From Chara braunii (lineage: Eukaryota; Streptophyta; Charophyceae; Charales; Characeae), in the NCBI GenBank assembly GCA_003427395.1, contig BFEA01000318.1, positions 954,764 to 977,208 of the forward strand: DNA of 22,445 nt. The letters are read 5' to 3'. The notes under the pieces were generated by a model that was given only the letters and a program-made list of their open reading frames with translations, ran no database searches and had not been told where the DNA came from. The position numbers and the translations under genes were made by a program. Shown one piece after another: positions 1-10,126 of this stretch. The stretch's first letter is position 1, and each line of letters starts with the position of its first letter.

Positions 1-363
1 GTGCAGTTCAGACCCCAATGCAGGGATAATGATGGAAAGAGAGATACAAAATTTCAAATTGTATCACACATTGAGAAACTAGAAGTCTCACAGAAAACCA
101 GAAAGCGGTATTGCACTCAAAATTACCAGTAGAAAGACCAACAATGAATGCAAATGACAATGTAGCCCAATCTCGCCACCATCACCAAAGTATCCAAGTC
201 GCATATCTAATTGGCGCTCAGCACCCAGCCTACTAGTGGAACAGGTACGAACTAGCCTACTCTACTATGTAACTGTGATACAGATCTGGACAGAACAGTT
301 CTTGAAGTCGAAGTATGCAATGAAGCCGCCCAACATGCAGACCTCCAATCAGTCCTCCTCTGA
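1..363. other. Non-coding stretch, nothing recognised
   Basis: AT-leaning sequence without a convincing ORF, RNA gene or repeat. The only reading frame entering it is a low-complexity one that runs into the TC microsatellite just downstream. Confidence 0.5.

Positions 364-364
<1 letters not shown>

Positions 365-412
<48 letters not shown>
365..412. repeat. (TC)n microsatellite
   Basis: About 48 bp of nearly pure TC dinucleotides with one TTT interruption near 383. It creates a spurious Ser/Leu-rich frame on the plus strand. Confidence 0.95.
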
Positions 413-417
<5 letters not shown>

Positions 418-3190
418 CTGCCAAGGAACCACCACCGTCTCTCACCTACCTCGAGGCCAGCCTGGCCATTGCTGCTTTGAGCCTCTCTCGTCGCCGCTCT
501 CTCTGCTGCCCGCTAGCGCTGCTCGTGAGCGCTCTGGCAGCAATGCAACACAACAGCATGCTGTAAATGCCTGTTGGTCAGAATGTCCTGCCTCGAGGGC
601 AGCACCTTCAATCGTTTGTTGACTCGTGCATCATGAAACATCCACGAAGCAAAAACTCGTCAAGAATTTTTAATTGTTACGAGAGGAGACATACATGTCA
701 TATAGACACATAACAAGTGAAACAAAAAAAACCATGCATATTAGTCCGTAATATGATCGATTATTCAAAACACGAGGGTACGAAAACAAAGTGCTGACAA
801 ATAATAAAATCGAAAATGATACATAAAAAAATGAGCGACAAGTTGTCTGTGATTGCCATTTATGCAAGGGTTCAGAATCTGAGCAATATCAGGAAAAAGT
901 GTTGCACTTGCTAAAGTGAAGATGGACCTTGCAAAATGAGCCCCGACCTTGGTACAACCCAATGTTGCAATGGTTTTCTGCTGCGAAGACAATATCTTCA
1001 GCTAATAGACAGGATCAACGTCTGGGTTAGAAATCTTACCATCCGGAAACAGGTTGAAACACCGACCAGGAACAATGACTATCATCGAAACATAATCTGT
1101 CCATCACAAGAAAAGAGATGAGAAAAGAATAATAAATAGTAAGAAATTAGTACAAGTGAAACAATCAACAACATTGACAAAACATAGAATCCTCATGGAG
1201 CAAGTACTTCAATAGGAAAATAACAATCAACCCCACTACAGTATTCCTCAGCGAGGAGCAACTTCCCCCCCCCGTCTATCGAACGCTTTTTTCCTTGGAC
1301 TGATCATAAAAGGATCCCTTTGGGCCATTTGAAAAAGAAGATGCACAACCAATTTCGACAACACCAACACCACCCTTGACAACACTCTCATCAGCATCAA
1401 ACAAACTATATAGACAGAGATCCAACCTCTCTGGAACAAAGTGAAAAAATAATTACCAGAGGACATAGACAAAAGAACAAAATTAATCAAGACATTCACT
1501 TCCTTAAGCCTGGGCAACGGAATTCTCGGATAAATTTCTGACGAATAACTAATGCTTAATGATTGGCTTGATGTATTAGCAGATACCAACCAGATCCTAA
1601 TCACGCCCCCAAGGGCAATACAAACCCCACGAGCAGATGCCCTAAGTCCACCACTCATTCATACAGGGGACGAACTAATCTAAACACGATCCACCAACAA
1701 GATGTGGATCCCTGTCCATTGAACAAGTACAACATAGTGCAGATAACAATCTCCCACCCCCAGATGCCTCGACCAAAACACGACACCCCTCCACCCCCAC
1801 TCAACGCAACTGGCCCCCAGCTCGACAGATGCCTCTCATTGGCCCCCAACCACAGCACCCAACTCCCCTCCATCCTCACTTAACACCCCCCTTACGCAAA
1901 ACCCAGGCAAGGAGACAGGCAACCGGTCTGTAGCTTATTAGCAATTAGAATAACATCAGGTCAGGTAGGGTTCAGGGTTTTAGCAAAAGGTGGACAACTT
2001 ATAGGAGTCAGGACCCAGGAGAACACGAGACATTAGCTTGGGTTTACGTTTTAGGATAAAGACGTTCGGTAAAAAAGAGAGGTTCAGACAGCAAGATAAA
2101 AGAAAGACGTTAGGGTTAATGGGTACAATTGATTGATTAAAGAGACTCCCACTGTCCCTATCTACCATCTTGTGAAAGTTAGGGTCGAGGGTTTTAACAC
2201 CCGGAGGATCAGTCGAGAGGAACAGGGCCGCGAAAGACCAGCGAAAGGAAGGTTAGCACACCACATCAGAAGTTCTAGCAAGCAATGCCAACAAGGCAGT
2301 CCAATTGACTGAGAGGAACAGGTCGTAGTAGCCAGACAAGACTGGCAGAAGTATTCAGAATAACCGCCTCAGACAGCAACAGAATAAGACAGGCTAACTT
2401 AGGCAGGGGTGAAGTTCAATACATCCTTCCCCAAGCAAGTAATCAATGTCGGCTTTCGGGCCTCCACACAATAAGGGGGAGGAGCATGTGTGAGTTTCCT
2501 TTGTAATTTCTCCAACTTGCCGGGGGAATAGGAACCGGACTAACGCTCCCCAAAATATAAATGGAGCCAGAACCCTGAAGGTCTGTTTTTTTATGAAAAA
2601 AAAAGAAAAGAAAGTACAAGTGAAACAGTGAATGCAAGGAATCAGTCAACAATAACAAAAATTTTATATGTGCGTCAATGGCTAATTCATCAAGGGTGTC
2701 ACCCTCTGCTATGAAAACAAGAAAATTAAAACAAACTTAAAAAAGAAGAACGGATTGACAAGGGCTCCCTGAAACAAAAATAACAGCGGAGAAGATTTTT
2801 CACTAACGTGACAATCAGAAATTGCAGTATAGTCCCAGGACAGTTCCCTGGTGTCTCCCTAGCACAAGAACAACAGCAGAGGAGTATAATTTCCTTTTTT
2901 TTTGTCTTGAGTGTAATGATTAGCCTGGAGTTCATTTAAATCGTGATACATCCATCCAAATCATAAACTTACCTTGACAAGACAAGTCATGACACTTAGT
3001 GTGACATGTTTGCGCATTGCAGTTGACAACATACATGACTGCCACAAATAGACACAGAAAAGAAACATGAAGAGAAAAAGAAAATGTTAGAAACACATCA
3101 TATTTAAATTATTAGAGAGCTTAAGAATATTATTTGTTGGGATGAATGCCTAAATTAAAAACAACACAAAGAGTGTTGTAACTGGAAGGG
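413..3190. other. AT-rich region without a supportable gene
   Basis: I read both strands and found no frame with recognisable domains. The longest minus-strand frame (1248-1658, 136 codons) overlaps another (1655-1879) by an ATGA, but both are compositionally odd and match nothing I know. A loose repeat of AGTACAAGTGAAACA occurs near 1149 and 2615, followed in each case by CAACA and an A-rich stretch. This may be the remnant of an old dispersed element. Otherwise I see only short A or T runs. Confidence 0.4.
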
Positions 3191-3222
3191 GGGTATAAAT
3201 TGGTTTTAAAGGAGCTAAAGGG

Positions 3223-3230
3223 GTTTAAAG
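3223..3230. repeat. Target-site duplication, left copy (GTTTAAAG)
   Basis: GTTTAAAG directly abuts the left terminus of the element at 3231. The identical 8-mer follows its right terminus at 3916-3923. An 8-bp duplication is the length made by hAT-superfamily transposases. Confidence 0.85.
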
Positions 3231-3383
3231 CATGGTTAATCCGGACCCGCACAACCGGACAACCGGACGAAGACACCGGACCCGTGTTTGGATCAAACCG
3301 GACGTTCGGTTCCCCAGACATCAAACCGGACATCCAAACATCCGGACCCGGACAGTCCGGCTTGCTATGTCGGTGACTTGTTG

Positions 3384-3418
<35 letters not shown>

Positions 3419-3915
3419 ACACAGACACATACAGGTTTATGGGACTGGTCGTATGTGCTAATAAATTCAGCATTAATCATATCGGAAATCTTAAGTTCAT
3501 TATGGTGGAACTTCGACAGCAAGACGGCGGCAGACCTCCACGGCAACCTCCACGGCAAGACGGTGACGACACTGCTGCGGGCGGGGACTTCGGCGGCAGG
3601 GCAGACCTCTACGGCAACCTCCAAGTCCGAAATTCGCGTCCTCCCGCCAGTGGGGCTGCTACTATCATAATACTTTCAAATTTCACTCAGAGGCCCTTTC
3701 AAGGCCTGTCTAGTTGGGGTGCCTGATCTCGAAAAACCAATGCAACAATTTTCCGGGGTACCCCAGGCCAAGGTGAACGGCCTGGGATCCCAAAAAAAAA
3801 AATTCAAATTTTTTTATTTTGGGGTCCAACTGGACCCTCCTAACCGGACACCGGACCCGGATACAAGACACCGGACTGTCTGGATCGGGATCCGGACGTC
3901 CGGTTGGTAACCATG
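3231..3915. mobile_element. Non-autonomous hAT-like DNA transposon (MITE-like, 685 bp)
   Basis: The ends are perfect 8-bp inverted repeats, CATGGTTA at 3231-3238 and TAACCATG at 3908-3915. They are flanked by the 8-bp duplication GTTTAAAG. Just inside both ends are clustered CCGGAC hexamers, about seven between 3240 and 3360 and about four between 3853 and 3902, several as AACCGGAC. hAT elements are known for short inverted repeats starting CA, 8-bp duplications and subterminal hexamer clusters that bind transposase. The interior has an A33 run (3384-3416) and a GC-rich block (about 3520-3660) with a short internal duplication, possibly captured host sequence. No transposase is encoded, so it would need a partner elsewhere. 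The diverged empty copy of the site at 4194-4372 supports recent insertion. The hAT assignment rests on structure alone. Confidence 0.82.
3384..3416 (+). repeat. A33 homopolymer inside the transposon
   Basis: 33 consecutive adenines lie between the left subterminal CCGGAC cluster and the GC-rich interior. It could mark an older retroposed insert within the element or simple slippage. No target duplication around it is visible. Confidence 0.9.
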
Positions 3916-3923
3916 GTTTAAAG
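3916..3923. repeat. Target-site duplication, right copy (GTTTAAAG)
   Basis: Identical to 3223-3230 and immediately outside the right inverted repeat. Confidence 0.85.
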
Positions 3924-4108
3924 GGTGCTGCCTTGGTTTGATTCTATCATTTCCTTTTTTATCTCCAATTTTGCGAGTTTCTGATGTGACCCTCTGCCAA
4001 AAGTCGTTTATATTGCAATTCTACACAACATATTTTCTTTCTTGTTTTTTTTTTTTTTTTTTAATTTTACGATTATTATTACTTTTTGCGATGAGGCTGC
4101 CTGGGACT

Positions 4109-4150
4109 CTGCCCGAGGATTATGCCTGGCCGAGCAGGGTGCTCGGGCAG
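4109..4150. repeat. Short inverted repeat
   Basis: CTGCCCGAG at 4109-4117 and CTCGGGCAG at 4142-4150 are perfect 9-bp complements separated by 24 nt. It lies in a GC-rich patch between the two host-repeat copies. No function is evident. Confidence 0.5.
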
Positions 4151-4193
4151 CCAGAAAAACAGCCTACTCAGCTTCTTACTATTCTTCGAGTGT

Positions 4194-4372
4194 GGGTATA
4201 AATTTGTTTTGAAGATGCTAAAAGGGTTCAGAGGGGGATCCATCTTTATCTCAGATTCTGTGAGGAAGTTAGATGTGACCTTCAGCTAAAAGTCGTTTGT
4301 ATTGCAATTCTACACAACATATTTTCTTTGTGAATTTTTTTAGAGTTTATTATTATTAATATTGTTTTTGCG
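4194..4372 (+). repeat. Host repeat copy 2 (related empty site)
   Basis: A diverged copy of 3191-3230 joined to 3924-4090, without the transposon. At the insertion point this copy reads AAAGGGTTCAGAGGGGG where the filled copy has GGGTTTAAAG on both sides of the element. It therefore acts as an internal empty-site reference. It ends where the hairpin array starts. Confidence 0.78.
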
Positions 4373-4377
4373 CTGGA

Positions 4378-6150
4378 GAACCGAAACACTGAAAGCACTT
4401 CGGGATATGATATACTAGATGGTAGAAAATCGACTAAGTTAAACACCGAAATCACGAAGTGCATTTTCGGTACCGAAACACCGAAAGCATTTCAGGATAA
4501 AATGATGTAGATGATAAAAAATTGACTAAGTTAAATACTGAAATCTCGAAGTGCGTTTTCGATACCAAAACATGGACAGCACTTCGGATTCGGTACCGAA
4601 ACATGTACAACACTTCGGGATATGATGTATTAACCATTGAAATCCCGAAGTGTGTTTTCGGTACCGAAACACCGAAAGTACTTCGGGATATGACTTTGCA
4701 AAAAATACTAAGTAAAACATCGAAATCCCGAAGTGCGTTTTCGGTACCGAAACACCGAAAGCACTTCGGGATATAATGTATTAAACACCAAAATGTCAAG
4801 GTGCGTTTTCAGTACCGAAACGCCGAAAGCACTTCAGGATATGATATACTAGATGGTAGAAAATCGACTAAGTTAAACACCGAAATCCCGAAGTGCATTT
4901 TCGGTACCGAAACACCGAAAACATTTCGGGATAAAATAATGGAGATGATAGAAAATCGACCAAGTTAAATACCGAAATCCCGAAGTGCGTTTTCAGTACC
5001 GAAACACGGCTAGCACTTCGGGATATGATGTATTAACCACCGAAATCCCGAAGTGTATTTTCGGTACCGAAACACTGAATGCACTTCGGGATATGACTTC
5101 GCAAAAAATACTAAGTAAAACACCGAAATCCCGCAGTGTGTTTTCGGTACCGAAATACCGAAAGTACTTCGGGATATGACTTCGCAAAAAATACTAAGTA
5201 GAACACCGAAATCCCGAAGTGCGTTTTCGGTATCGAAACACCGAAAGCACTTCGGGATAAAATGATGGAGATGATAGAAAATCGACTAAGTTAAATACCG
5301 AAATCCCAATGTGTGTTTTTGGTACCGAAACACGGATAGCACTTCCGGATATGACTTCACAAAAAATACTAAGTAAAACACCGAAATCCCAAAGTGCGAT
5401 TTCGGTACCGAAACACCGAAAGCACTTCGGGATAAAATGATGGAGATGATTGAAAATCGACGAAGTTAAATATCGAAATCTCGAAGTGCGTTTTCGGTAC
5501 CGAAACACGGATAACACTTCGGGATATGATGTATTAACCACCGAAATCCCGAAGTGCATTTTCGGTACCGAAACACCGAAAGCACTTCGGGATATGACTT
5601 TGCAAAAAACACTATGTACAACACCGAAATCGCGAAGTGCGTTTTCGGTACCGATACACCGAAAGCACTTCGGGATATGATGTATAAAACACCGAAATGT
5701 CGAAGTGCGTTTTCGGTACCGAAACACCGAAAGCACTTCGGGATAAAATGATGGAGACGATAGAAAATCGACTAAGTTAAATACCGAAATCCTGAAGTGC
5801 GTTTTCAGTACCGAAACACGGATAGCACTTCGGGATATGATGTATTAACCACCGAAATCCCGAAGTGTATTTTCGGTACCAAAACACCAAAAGCACTTCG
5901 GGATATGACTTCGCAAAAAATACGAAGTAAAACACTGAAATCTCGAAGAGCGTTTTCGGTACCGAAAGACCGAAAGCACTTCGGGATATGATGTATTAAA
6001 CACCAAAATGCCGAAGTGCGTTTTCGGTACCGAAACACCGAAAGCACTTCAGGGTATGATATACTAGATGGTAGAAAATCGACTAAGTTAAACACCGAAA
6101 TCCCGAAGTGCATTTTCAGTACCGAAACACCGAAAGCACTTCGGGATATA
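4378..6150. repeat. Hairpin satellite array, about 22 units, with higher-order structure
   Basis: Each unit is a hairpin with 12-nt arms, ATCCCGAAGTGC and GCACTTCGGGAT, around a 24-nt loop whose core is the palindrome TTTCGGTACCGAAA. A clean copy is at 5546-5593, with all 12 pairs matching. Core-to-core spacing takes three values, near 68, 83 and 92 bp, set by the spacer: one with TATGATGTATTAA, one with GACTTCGCAAAAAATAC, and two related ones with GAAAATCGACTAAGTTAAA. The spacers recur in order 92-92-68-84-68, giving a higher-order period near 404 bp, fairly complete at each end and rearranged near 5150-5450. All units point the same way. Frames in this block, on both strands, are by-products of the repeat. 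A transcript could form serial RNA hairpins. Confidence 0.93.
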
Positions 6151-6253
6151 ACTTCCCTGAACTAGTAAGTTAAATCTCGAAACCACTTTTCGGTGTTCAC
6201 AAAACCCGAAGTTATAAACAACCATTTTGTCTTCGCCAAACCTAAACACTGAT

Positions 6254-6275
6254 TTCGCTAACTTGTTTTAGCGAA
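6254..6275. repeat. Perfect 8-6-8 inverted repeat
   Basis: TTCGCTAA at 6254-6261 and TTAGCGAA at 6268-6275 flank the 6-nt loop CTTGTT. It overlaps the stop codon of the minus-strand ParB-like gene. It has the same 8-6-8 geometry as the dispersed palindromes further right, but the arms differ, so the match may be chance. Confidence 0.6.
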
Positions 6276-8702
6276 TTCGGTATCCTTTCGCGAACAAGCT
6301 TCGCTGCTAGGTTCGGCGAATTTTCCGGGGTCCATTAACCACGAGTGCAGATGGCCGCCCGCGGATTGCACGAACACTCCCCTTAGCGCGAGAATGTCGT
6401 CAAGGATCGACAGTTTCTCGACATCAGTCATGTCGGCGAGACACTGCCAACAGAACATGTTTGGCTCCTTCACGACCACGAAAAACTTGTCGTCCGCTTG
6501 CGTTTTCTTTTTGGTCGGAGGCGGCGGGACCCGGACCAGCCACCCCATCTTCGTTTCACCAGCCGCCCCTTTCGAGCCCATTTCCGGAATTGCTTGTAGA
6601 CCCGGAGATTTGTCTGGCATGTATTTGTCCGGCCTCGACAATGGAGTCTTGCCGTCGCCACCCAACAACTTCCCCTCCGCCCATTTCGCGTAGAACTCCA
6701 TGGCTTTGCGGAAAACGTCATCACCGGCCGTCACGAGGGGCATCCACTGCCTCAATGCATTGCCAACGGCAGCGACATACTCCTTGTCGGCGAGCGACAA
6801 ATCTTTTTCTGCCAACGCCCAGTGAGATTCGTTCGGACTCTTTCCCAAAATCAGCTTTTGGAATTCGAAAAACTTTCATTTTCCGGGCTCCTTGCCAGAA
6901 GGGTTCCCTTGAATGACCATCGGCCTTCCTTCTTTCTCCCATGCCTCTCGCATGTCCAAGAACGCGGCCTTCTGCGATCGCTGCTTAGACATCTTGTGTC
7001 TCGTATTCTCGTTGAGACTGACCTGCCTATAGCCCGCGAAATCTTGGTCGGAGACCCACACTACTCTCGCCGGCCACGAGTGCATCTTCCACAAATCGAA
7101 TATTGGCTCACCCTCCAACTCCTTCACAGCAGTCACGGTGTGTTGACTGGTAACAGGGTAATAGTAGTGCTTGTCCTTGTCCTCTAGCTTGAAGACATCT
7201 TTGTGAACCCTGTCAGCTTTCTCCGGCCTACGCGTCACCGGCTTGTAGATGGGTGCCAGAACCAAAGGGTTTTTCGTCCAGATCTTCCCCCTTTTCTCGC
7301 GGAATTGACTCAGCATCGCAGCCTTGATGTCGTCCACGGTTTTGCGATTTAGATTGCGGTGGTTGTAATATCTTTCCCAAGACGGGATGTCGCAGACCTT
7401 CCTGTGGTCGATGAGCAGTTGGACGGGGAGCTCCTTCTCCACGATTTCACCGCCATCGTTCCGCTCGTATTCGAGCCAGAATGTTGCCGCTTCGTCGCAC
7501 TCATCACCGACAGGCCGTTCGCCCCCACTCGCCGCCTCAGCAGTCTTCCGCCTTCGAGGTTTCGTCTGGCCATCGCCTTCTTCAGCTGCCACTTTCCGTT
7601 TCAATTTCCCTGAAGGTTCTCTCGCGGCCGCAGCGCCTGGATCAGTCGAATCTCCTCCACCCACGACTTGTCCTTCGCGAATTGTCAAACCGCCGGGCCT
7701 TCTCACTTTCTTACTTGTCGTCCGAGGCACGTTCTCCAACGTCACTTCCATCCCCCCCCATCACCGCCTCCGATTTTCCTCTCATCCTCTTCATGCGGAG
7801 GGTTCCTTCCGCCACCTCCTCTCGCACCATCCTCTGTCGCTCGCGCTTCTTCTCCGAAAAAGTCTGCTCCCCGCCAGAGCTTTCGCGGACAGCGCCCATC
7901 CCTTCAGCCTCATTCCCTCTGACATCTTGCCCCGATCTGCTGGATTCTCTTCTCGTCTCATCTCGAAGCGAATACGTGTCGCCGCCGCAACGGACCTTGA
8001 TGAGTTTCGGAGTACCGACCCGTTGAGTCCCTGTAGCCTGAGAATGCAAATCCGACGTGTTCCCAGGAGCATCCTGGCCGACCAGTGTGTGAACGCTGCG
8101 CGCGCGCCCCTTGACCCGACCCCCAGCGTCTTGAATCGGACTCCCACACCCCACTGCCTCACCTGGAGTTTCTTGAGCCAAGCCGGACGACCCCTCATGG
8201 GGTGGCAGAAGCCGAAAAACATGTTCTCGCGGAAGAACCGGACGTTCTTTCGACACCATCATCGCGAGATCGAGATATTGCTCTGGCGATGGAAGACGCT
8301 TGCTGCCGTCATCGTAAAGGCCTTTGAAGTGAAAGCACAACGTCATGTTCGAGCCGTACCCCGCGAAACTCTTGATGGTCACCAGCACACCCTTAACACC
8401 TCTGAGAGGCAGTCTGCACTCGTCGTACAAGCCGTTAGTGTGCAGCTTGAGCAAACCTCCATGAGTCTTGGCGCACAAGACGATGGTACCGAGAGGAAGA
8501 ACGTTGACCGCTCCCCAGGGTCTGGAACGCAAGTGGGTCGCATGAAAACAACTGGCCCAAAAAGGTCCCCCTGAACAACGAAGTCCAAAAACCATTGTGC
8601 TCCCATTGCGTGCATATACTGAGGAGTAGATTGCTGTAGAGGTCGTCCCTCCCCGGGGGCAGATGGTCCAGCGCTTGTGGATGTGTTCTTTGCAGACGCC
8701 AT
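6258..8702 (-). pseudogene. Degraded ParB-like multicopy gene, about 815 codons
   Basis: One coding trace runs from ATG at 8702 to a stop at 6258. The N-terminal part (MASAKNTSTSAG, then GRPLQQSTPQYMHAMGAQWF) shares a frame with the ParB-like part, but about 250 codons between them sit in another frame. There are three lesions. A one-base loss near 8495-8500 follows the residues STFF. A G8 tract at 7752-7759, one base too long, moves the frame back. A TGA at 6876-6878 interrupts an otherwise continuous frame. The middle section (RLPSPEQYLDLAMM, then REHVFRLLPPHEG) leads into a charged, probably disordered region. The C-terminal part, after the TGA, holds LRQWMPLVTAGDDVFRKAM and FCWQCLADM. A 22-bp palindrome (8788-8809) lies just upstream of the start. 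Unrecorded introns or assembly errors in the homopolymer are alternatives to true decay. I recall related Chara hypothetical proteins but cannot confirm this. Confidence 0.68.
6876..7751 (-). CDS. ParB/sulfiredoxin-like domain segment of the broken gene
   Basis: This 291-codon open piece is the best-preserved part of the 6258-8702 gene. Residues 1-90 are basic and Gly/Glu-rich, with NLS-like KLKRKV (49-54) and KPRRRK (64-69). Residues 107-270 follow the ParB N-terminal layout. A first strand (ELPVQLLIDH) is followed by a helix (NLNRKTVDDIKAAM), then NPLVLAPI, then HYYYPVTSQHTVTAVKEL (residues 195-212) at the place of the ParB GERR or DGQHR box. The strand WPARVVWVS and SLNENTRHKMS follow, matching the usual L-x-E-N helix start. 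The box reads SQHT here, lacking the usual Gly. ParB-fold domains bind nucleotide or act on nucleic acid or peptide, but no activity can be assigned. The start may be internal, because the true gene likely begins at 8702. The domain call is by eye from pattern and strand order. Confidence 0.5.
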   Translation of the reverse strand: MEVTLENVPRTTSKKVRRPGGLTIREGQVVGGGDSTDPGAAAAREPSGKLKRKVAAEEGDGQTKPRRRKTAEAASGGERPVGDECDEAATFWLEYERNDGGEIVEKELPVQLLIDHRKVCDIPSWERYYNHRNLNRKTVDDIKAAMLSQFREKRGKIWTKNPLVLAPIYKPVTRRPEKADRVHKDVFKLEDKDKHYYYPVTSQHTVTAVKELEGEPIFDLWKMHSWPARVVWVSDQDFAGYRQVSLNENTRHKMSKQRSQKAAFLDMREAWEKEGRPMVIQGNPSGKEPGK

Positions 8703-8787
8703 TGTACTCCCACCTGTTGACTAGCACGCCCAACCTCAGACCAACTCGGATGACTAATACGCCCAACCCCAGACCACTACAGAAGCT

Positions 8788-9698
8788 AAGTGCAAACTAA
8801 CTCGGACTTAACGAAATGGAGGACGAAAAGGACGTAAGAGATGGGTGTTCGAAATGCACACGAAGTCACAACAATCGGGCGTAGAATCGAGGAAGAGGTG
8901 ATTTATCTTCAGGAAAGTACGAACTAACTCGGAGTTTCGGGAATGAAGTCGTCTACAGTAAGTACCGCATGGGTATCGACAAGGGGGAACCGACGTGCAG
9001 TTCCGGGCTCAAGGAAACCGAAGAATGAGATTGGTGTTTGAAATGCAAACGAATACAAAACAACTGGGTGGCTGGCAGAGTGAGTTCGGAGGGAAGATGA
9101 CAACTCTTCGGAAAGATTGCGACCCGAGTAGATGCCCTCGAAACGAGTAAGATGTGGTTTATCGACAAGTGTGAAGGGTGTCGACAAGTGCGAACTAACT
9201 CGGAGTTGTGTAGACAAGACAACAATGGCAACTCGCAGCACTAGGGGAAAGCGCGAACTAACTCGGAATTGTGGAACTGAAGACCTGAAAGACGCACGAA
9301 ACGAATAAGATGTGGTTTATCGACAAGTGCGAACTAACTCGCAGTTCTGCTGACAGGACAACAATTGCAACCTGAAGTACAAGGGGAAAATACGAACTGA
9401 CTCGGAATTGTGGAACTGAAGACCTGGTTTATCGACAAGTGCGAACGGTGTCGACAAGTGCGAACTAACTCGCAGTTGTGCAGACAAGACAACAATGGCA
9501 ACCCGCAGCACTAGGGGAAAGTACGAACTAACTCGGAATTGTGGAACTGAAGACCTGAAAGTCGCACGGGATGGGTTGTCAACTCCTCCAGCAGTGTTGC
9601 TCAAAAAGTGCGAACTAACTCGCATTTGTGGAAGTAAAAAATTGCCTTTAATGAAATATGTGTCTAACTTTGGAAAAACTGCGAATTACCTCACAGTT
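8788..9698. repeat. Cluster of ten 22-bp palindromes
   Basis: Each copy has 8-nt arms and a 6-nt loop, close to AAGTGCGA-ACTAAC-TCGCAGTT. Copies are at 8788-8809, 8915-8936, 9186-9207, 9249-9270, 9325-9346, 9388-9409, 9456-9477, 9519-9540, 9606-9627 and 9677-9698. The spacing is constant inside each copy while arms and flanks vary. Between 9154 and about 9570 they are embedded in three longer units of roughly 115-160 bp that begin GTGGTTTATCGACAAG (shortened at 9425) and carry two palindromes each. Minus-strand frames here (recurrent QLRVSSHLSTP) are repeat translations. Confidence 0.85.
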
Positions 9699-9765
9699 GT
9701 CACTCCTCGAACACTATATGTCGCAAACTGGGAACTGACTCGCAATATATCTCTCTCTATATATA

Positions 9766-9772
<7 letters not shown>

Positions 9773-9847
<75 letters not shown>
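9773..9847. repeat. (AT)n microsatellite
   Basis: About 75 bp of pure AT dinucleotides, preceded by a degenerate CT/TA stretch from 9748. A shorter TA run lies at 9910-9930, and a degenerate TATA/TCTA stretch at 10003-10060. Confidence 0.95.
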
Positions 9848-9850
<3 letters not shown>

Positions 9851-9924
9851 GTTTGTTGTCCTCTTCTCCCTCTCTGCCTACGGTTTACCGGGCAGTTCTG
9901 TTTGTGACGATATATATATATATA

Positions 9925-10126
9925 TTATATCAGGTCGGCGACCTCACAAGGGACAGGTGAGCGAAAATCGAGAATTGATTCGGTATTCAGTGTAGCAATA
10001 TAACTCTATATATACATATATGTATCTATATCTATCTATATATATGTATATATGTAGATATCAGGTCCGCGACCTCACAAGGGACAGGTGAGCGAAAATC
10101 GGGAACTGATTCGGTGTTCAGTGTAG
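9925..10126 (+). repeat. Direct duplication, about 70-bp copies offset by 131 bp
   Basis: Copy 1 (about 9925-9995) and copy 2 (about 10056-10126) share ATATCAGGTC, CGCGACCTCACAAGGGACAG or CGGCGACCTCACAAGGGAC, and AGCGAAAATCG, then a GATTCGGT-TTCAGTGTAG end. An AT microsatellite lies before each copy, so the real unit may be microsatellite plus unique block. The GATTCGG part looks like a half-site of the 22-bp palindrome family. Confidence 0.85.

Larger units (their letters stand above)
3191..4090 (+). repeat. Host repeat copy 1, split by the hAT-like insertion
   Basis: Two pieces, 3191-3230 and 3924-4090, align end to end with the single block at 4194-4372. They share GGGTATAAATT, GATGTGACC, AAAAGTCGTTT and ATTGCAATTCTACACAACAT, then T-rich sequence ending in TTTTTGCG. 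The 685-bp transposon sits between the two pieces. The second piece contains a T18 run (4045-4062) absent from the other copy. Confidence 0.8.

Noticed and set aside
236-622. 128-codon plus frame with a Ser/Leu run
   Set aside because: Open only because of the TC microsatellite.
1248-1879. Two overlapping minus frames (136 and 74 codons), considered as a retroelement fragment
   Set aside because: No reverse transcriptase, endonuclease or integrase motif is visible.
4282-6113. Many 60-180 codon frames on both strands (SYPEVLSVFRYRK-type and IPKCIFGTET-type)
   Set aside because: They translate the hairpin satellite in several frames and repeat with its period, so they are not genes.
4378-6150. 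CRISPR-like appearance of regularly spaced palindromic repeats
   Set aside because: The spacers are a few recurring types, not unique sequences, there are no cas genes, and the DNA looks eukaryotic.
7387-8574. 395-codon plus-strand frame
   Set aside because: It is antisense to the minus-strand ParB-like gene, rich in Ser/Pro/Arg, and has no domain.
8503-8766. Upstream start at 8766 for the 351-codon minus frame
   Set aside because: The start of that frame is out of phase with the recognisable N-terminus at 8702. Only its part below about 8500 looks coding.
8924-9625. Minus-strand frames with repeated RVSSHLSTPF
   Set aside because: Translation of the palindrome-bearing tandem repeat in several frames.
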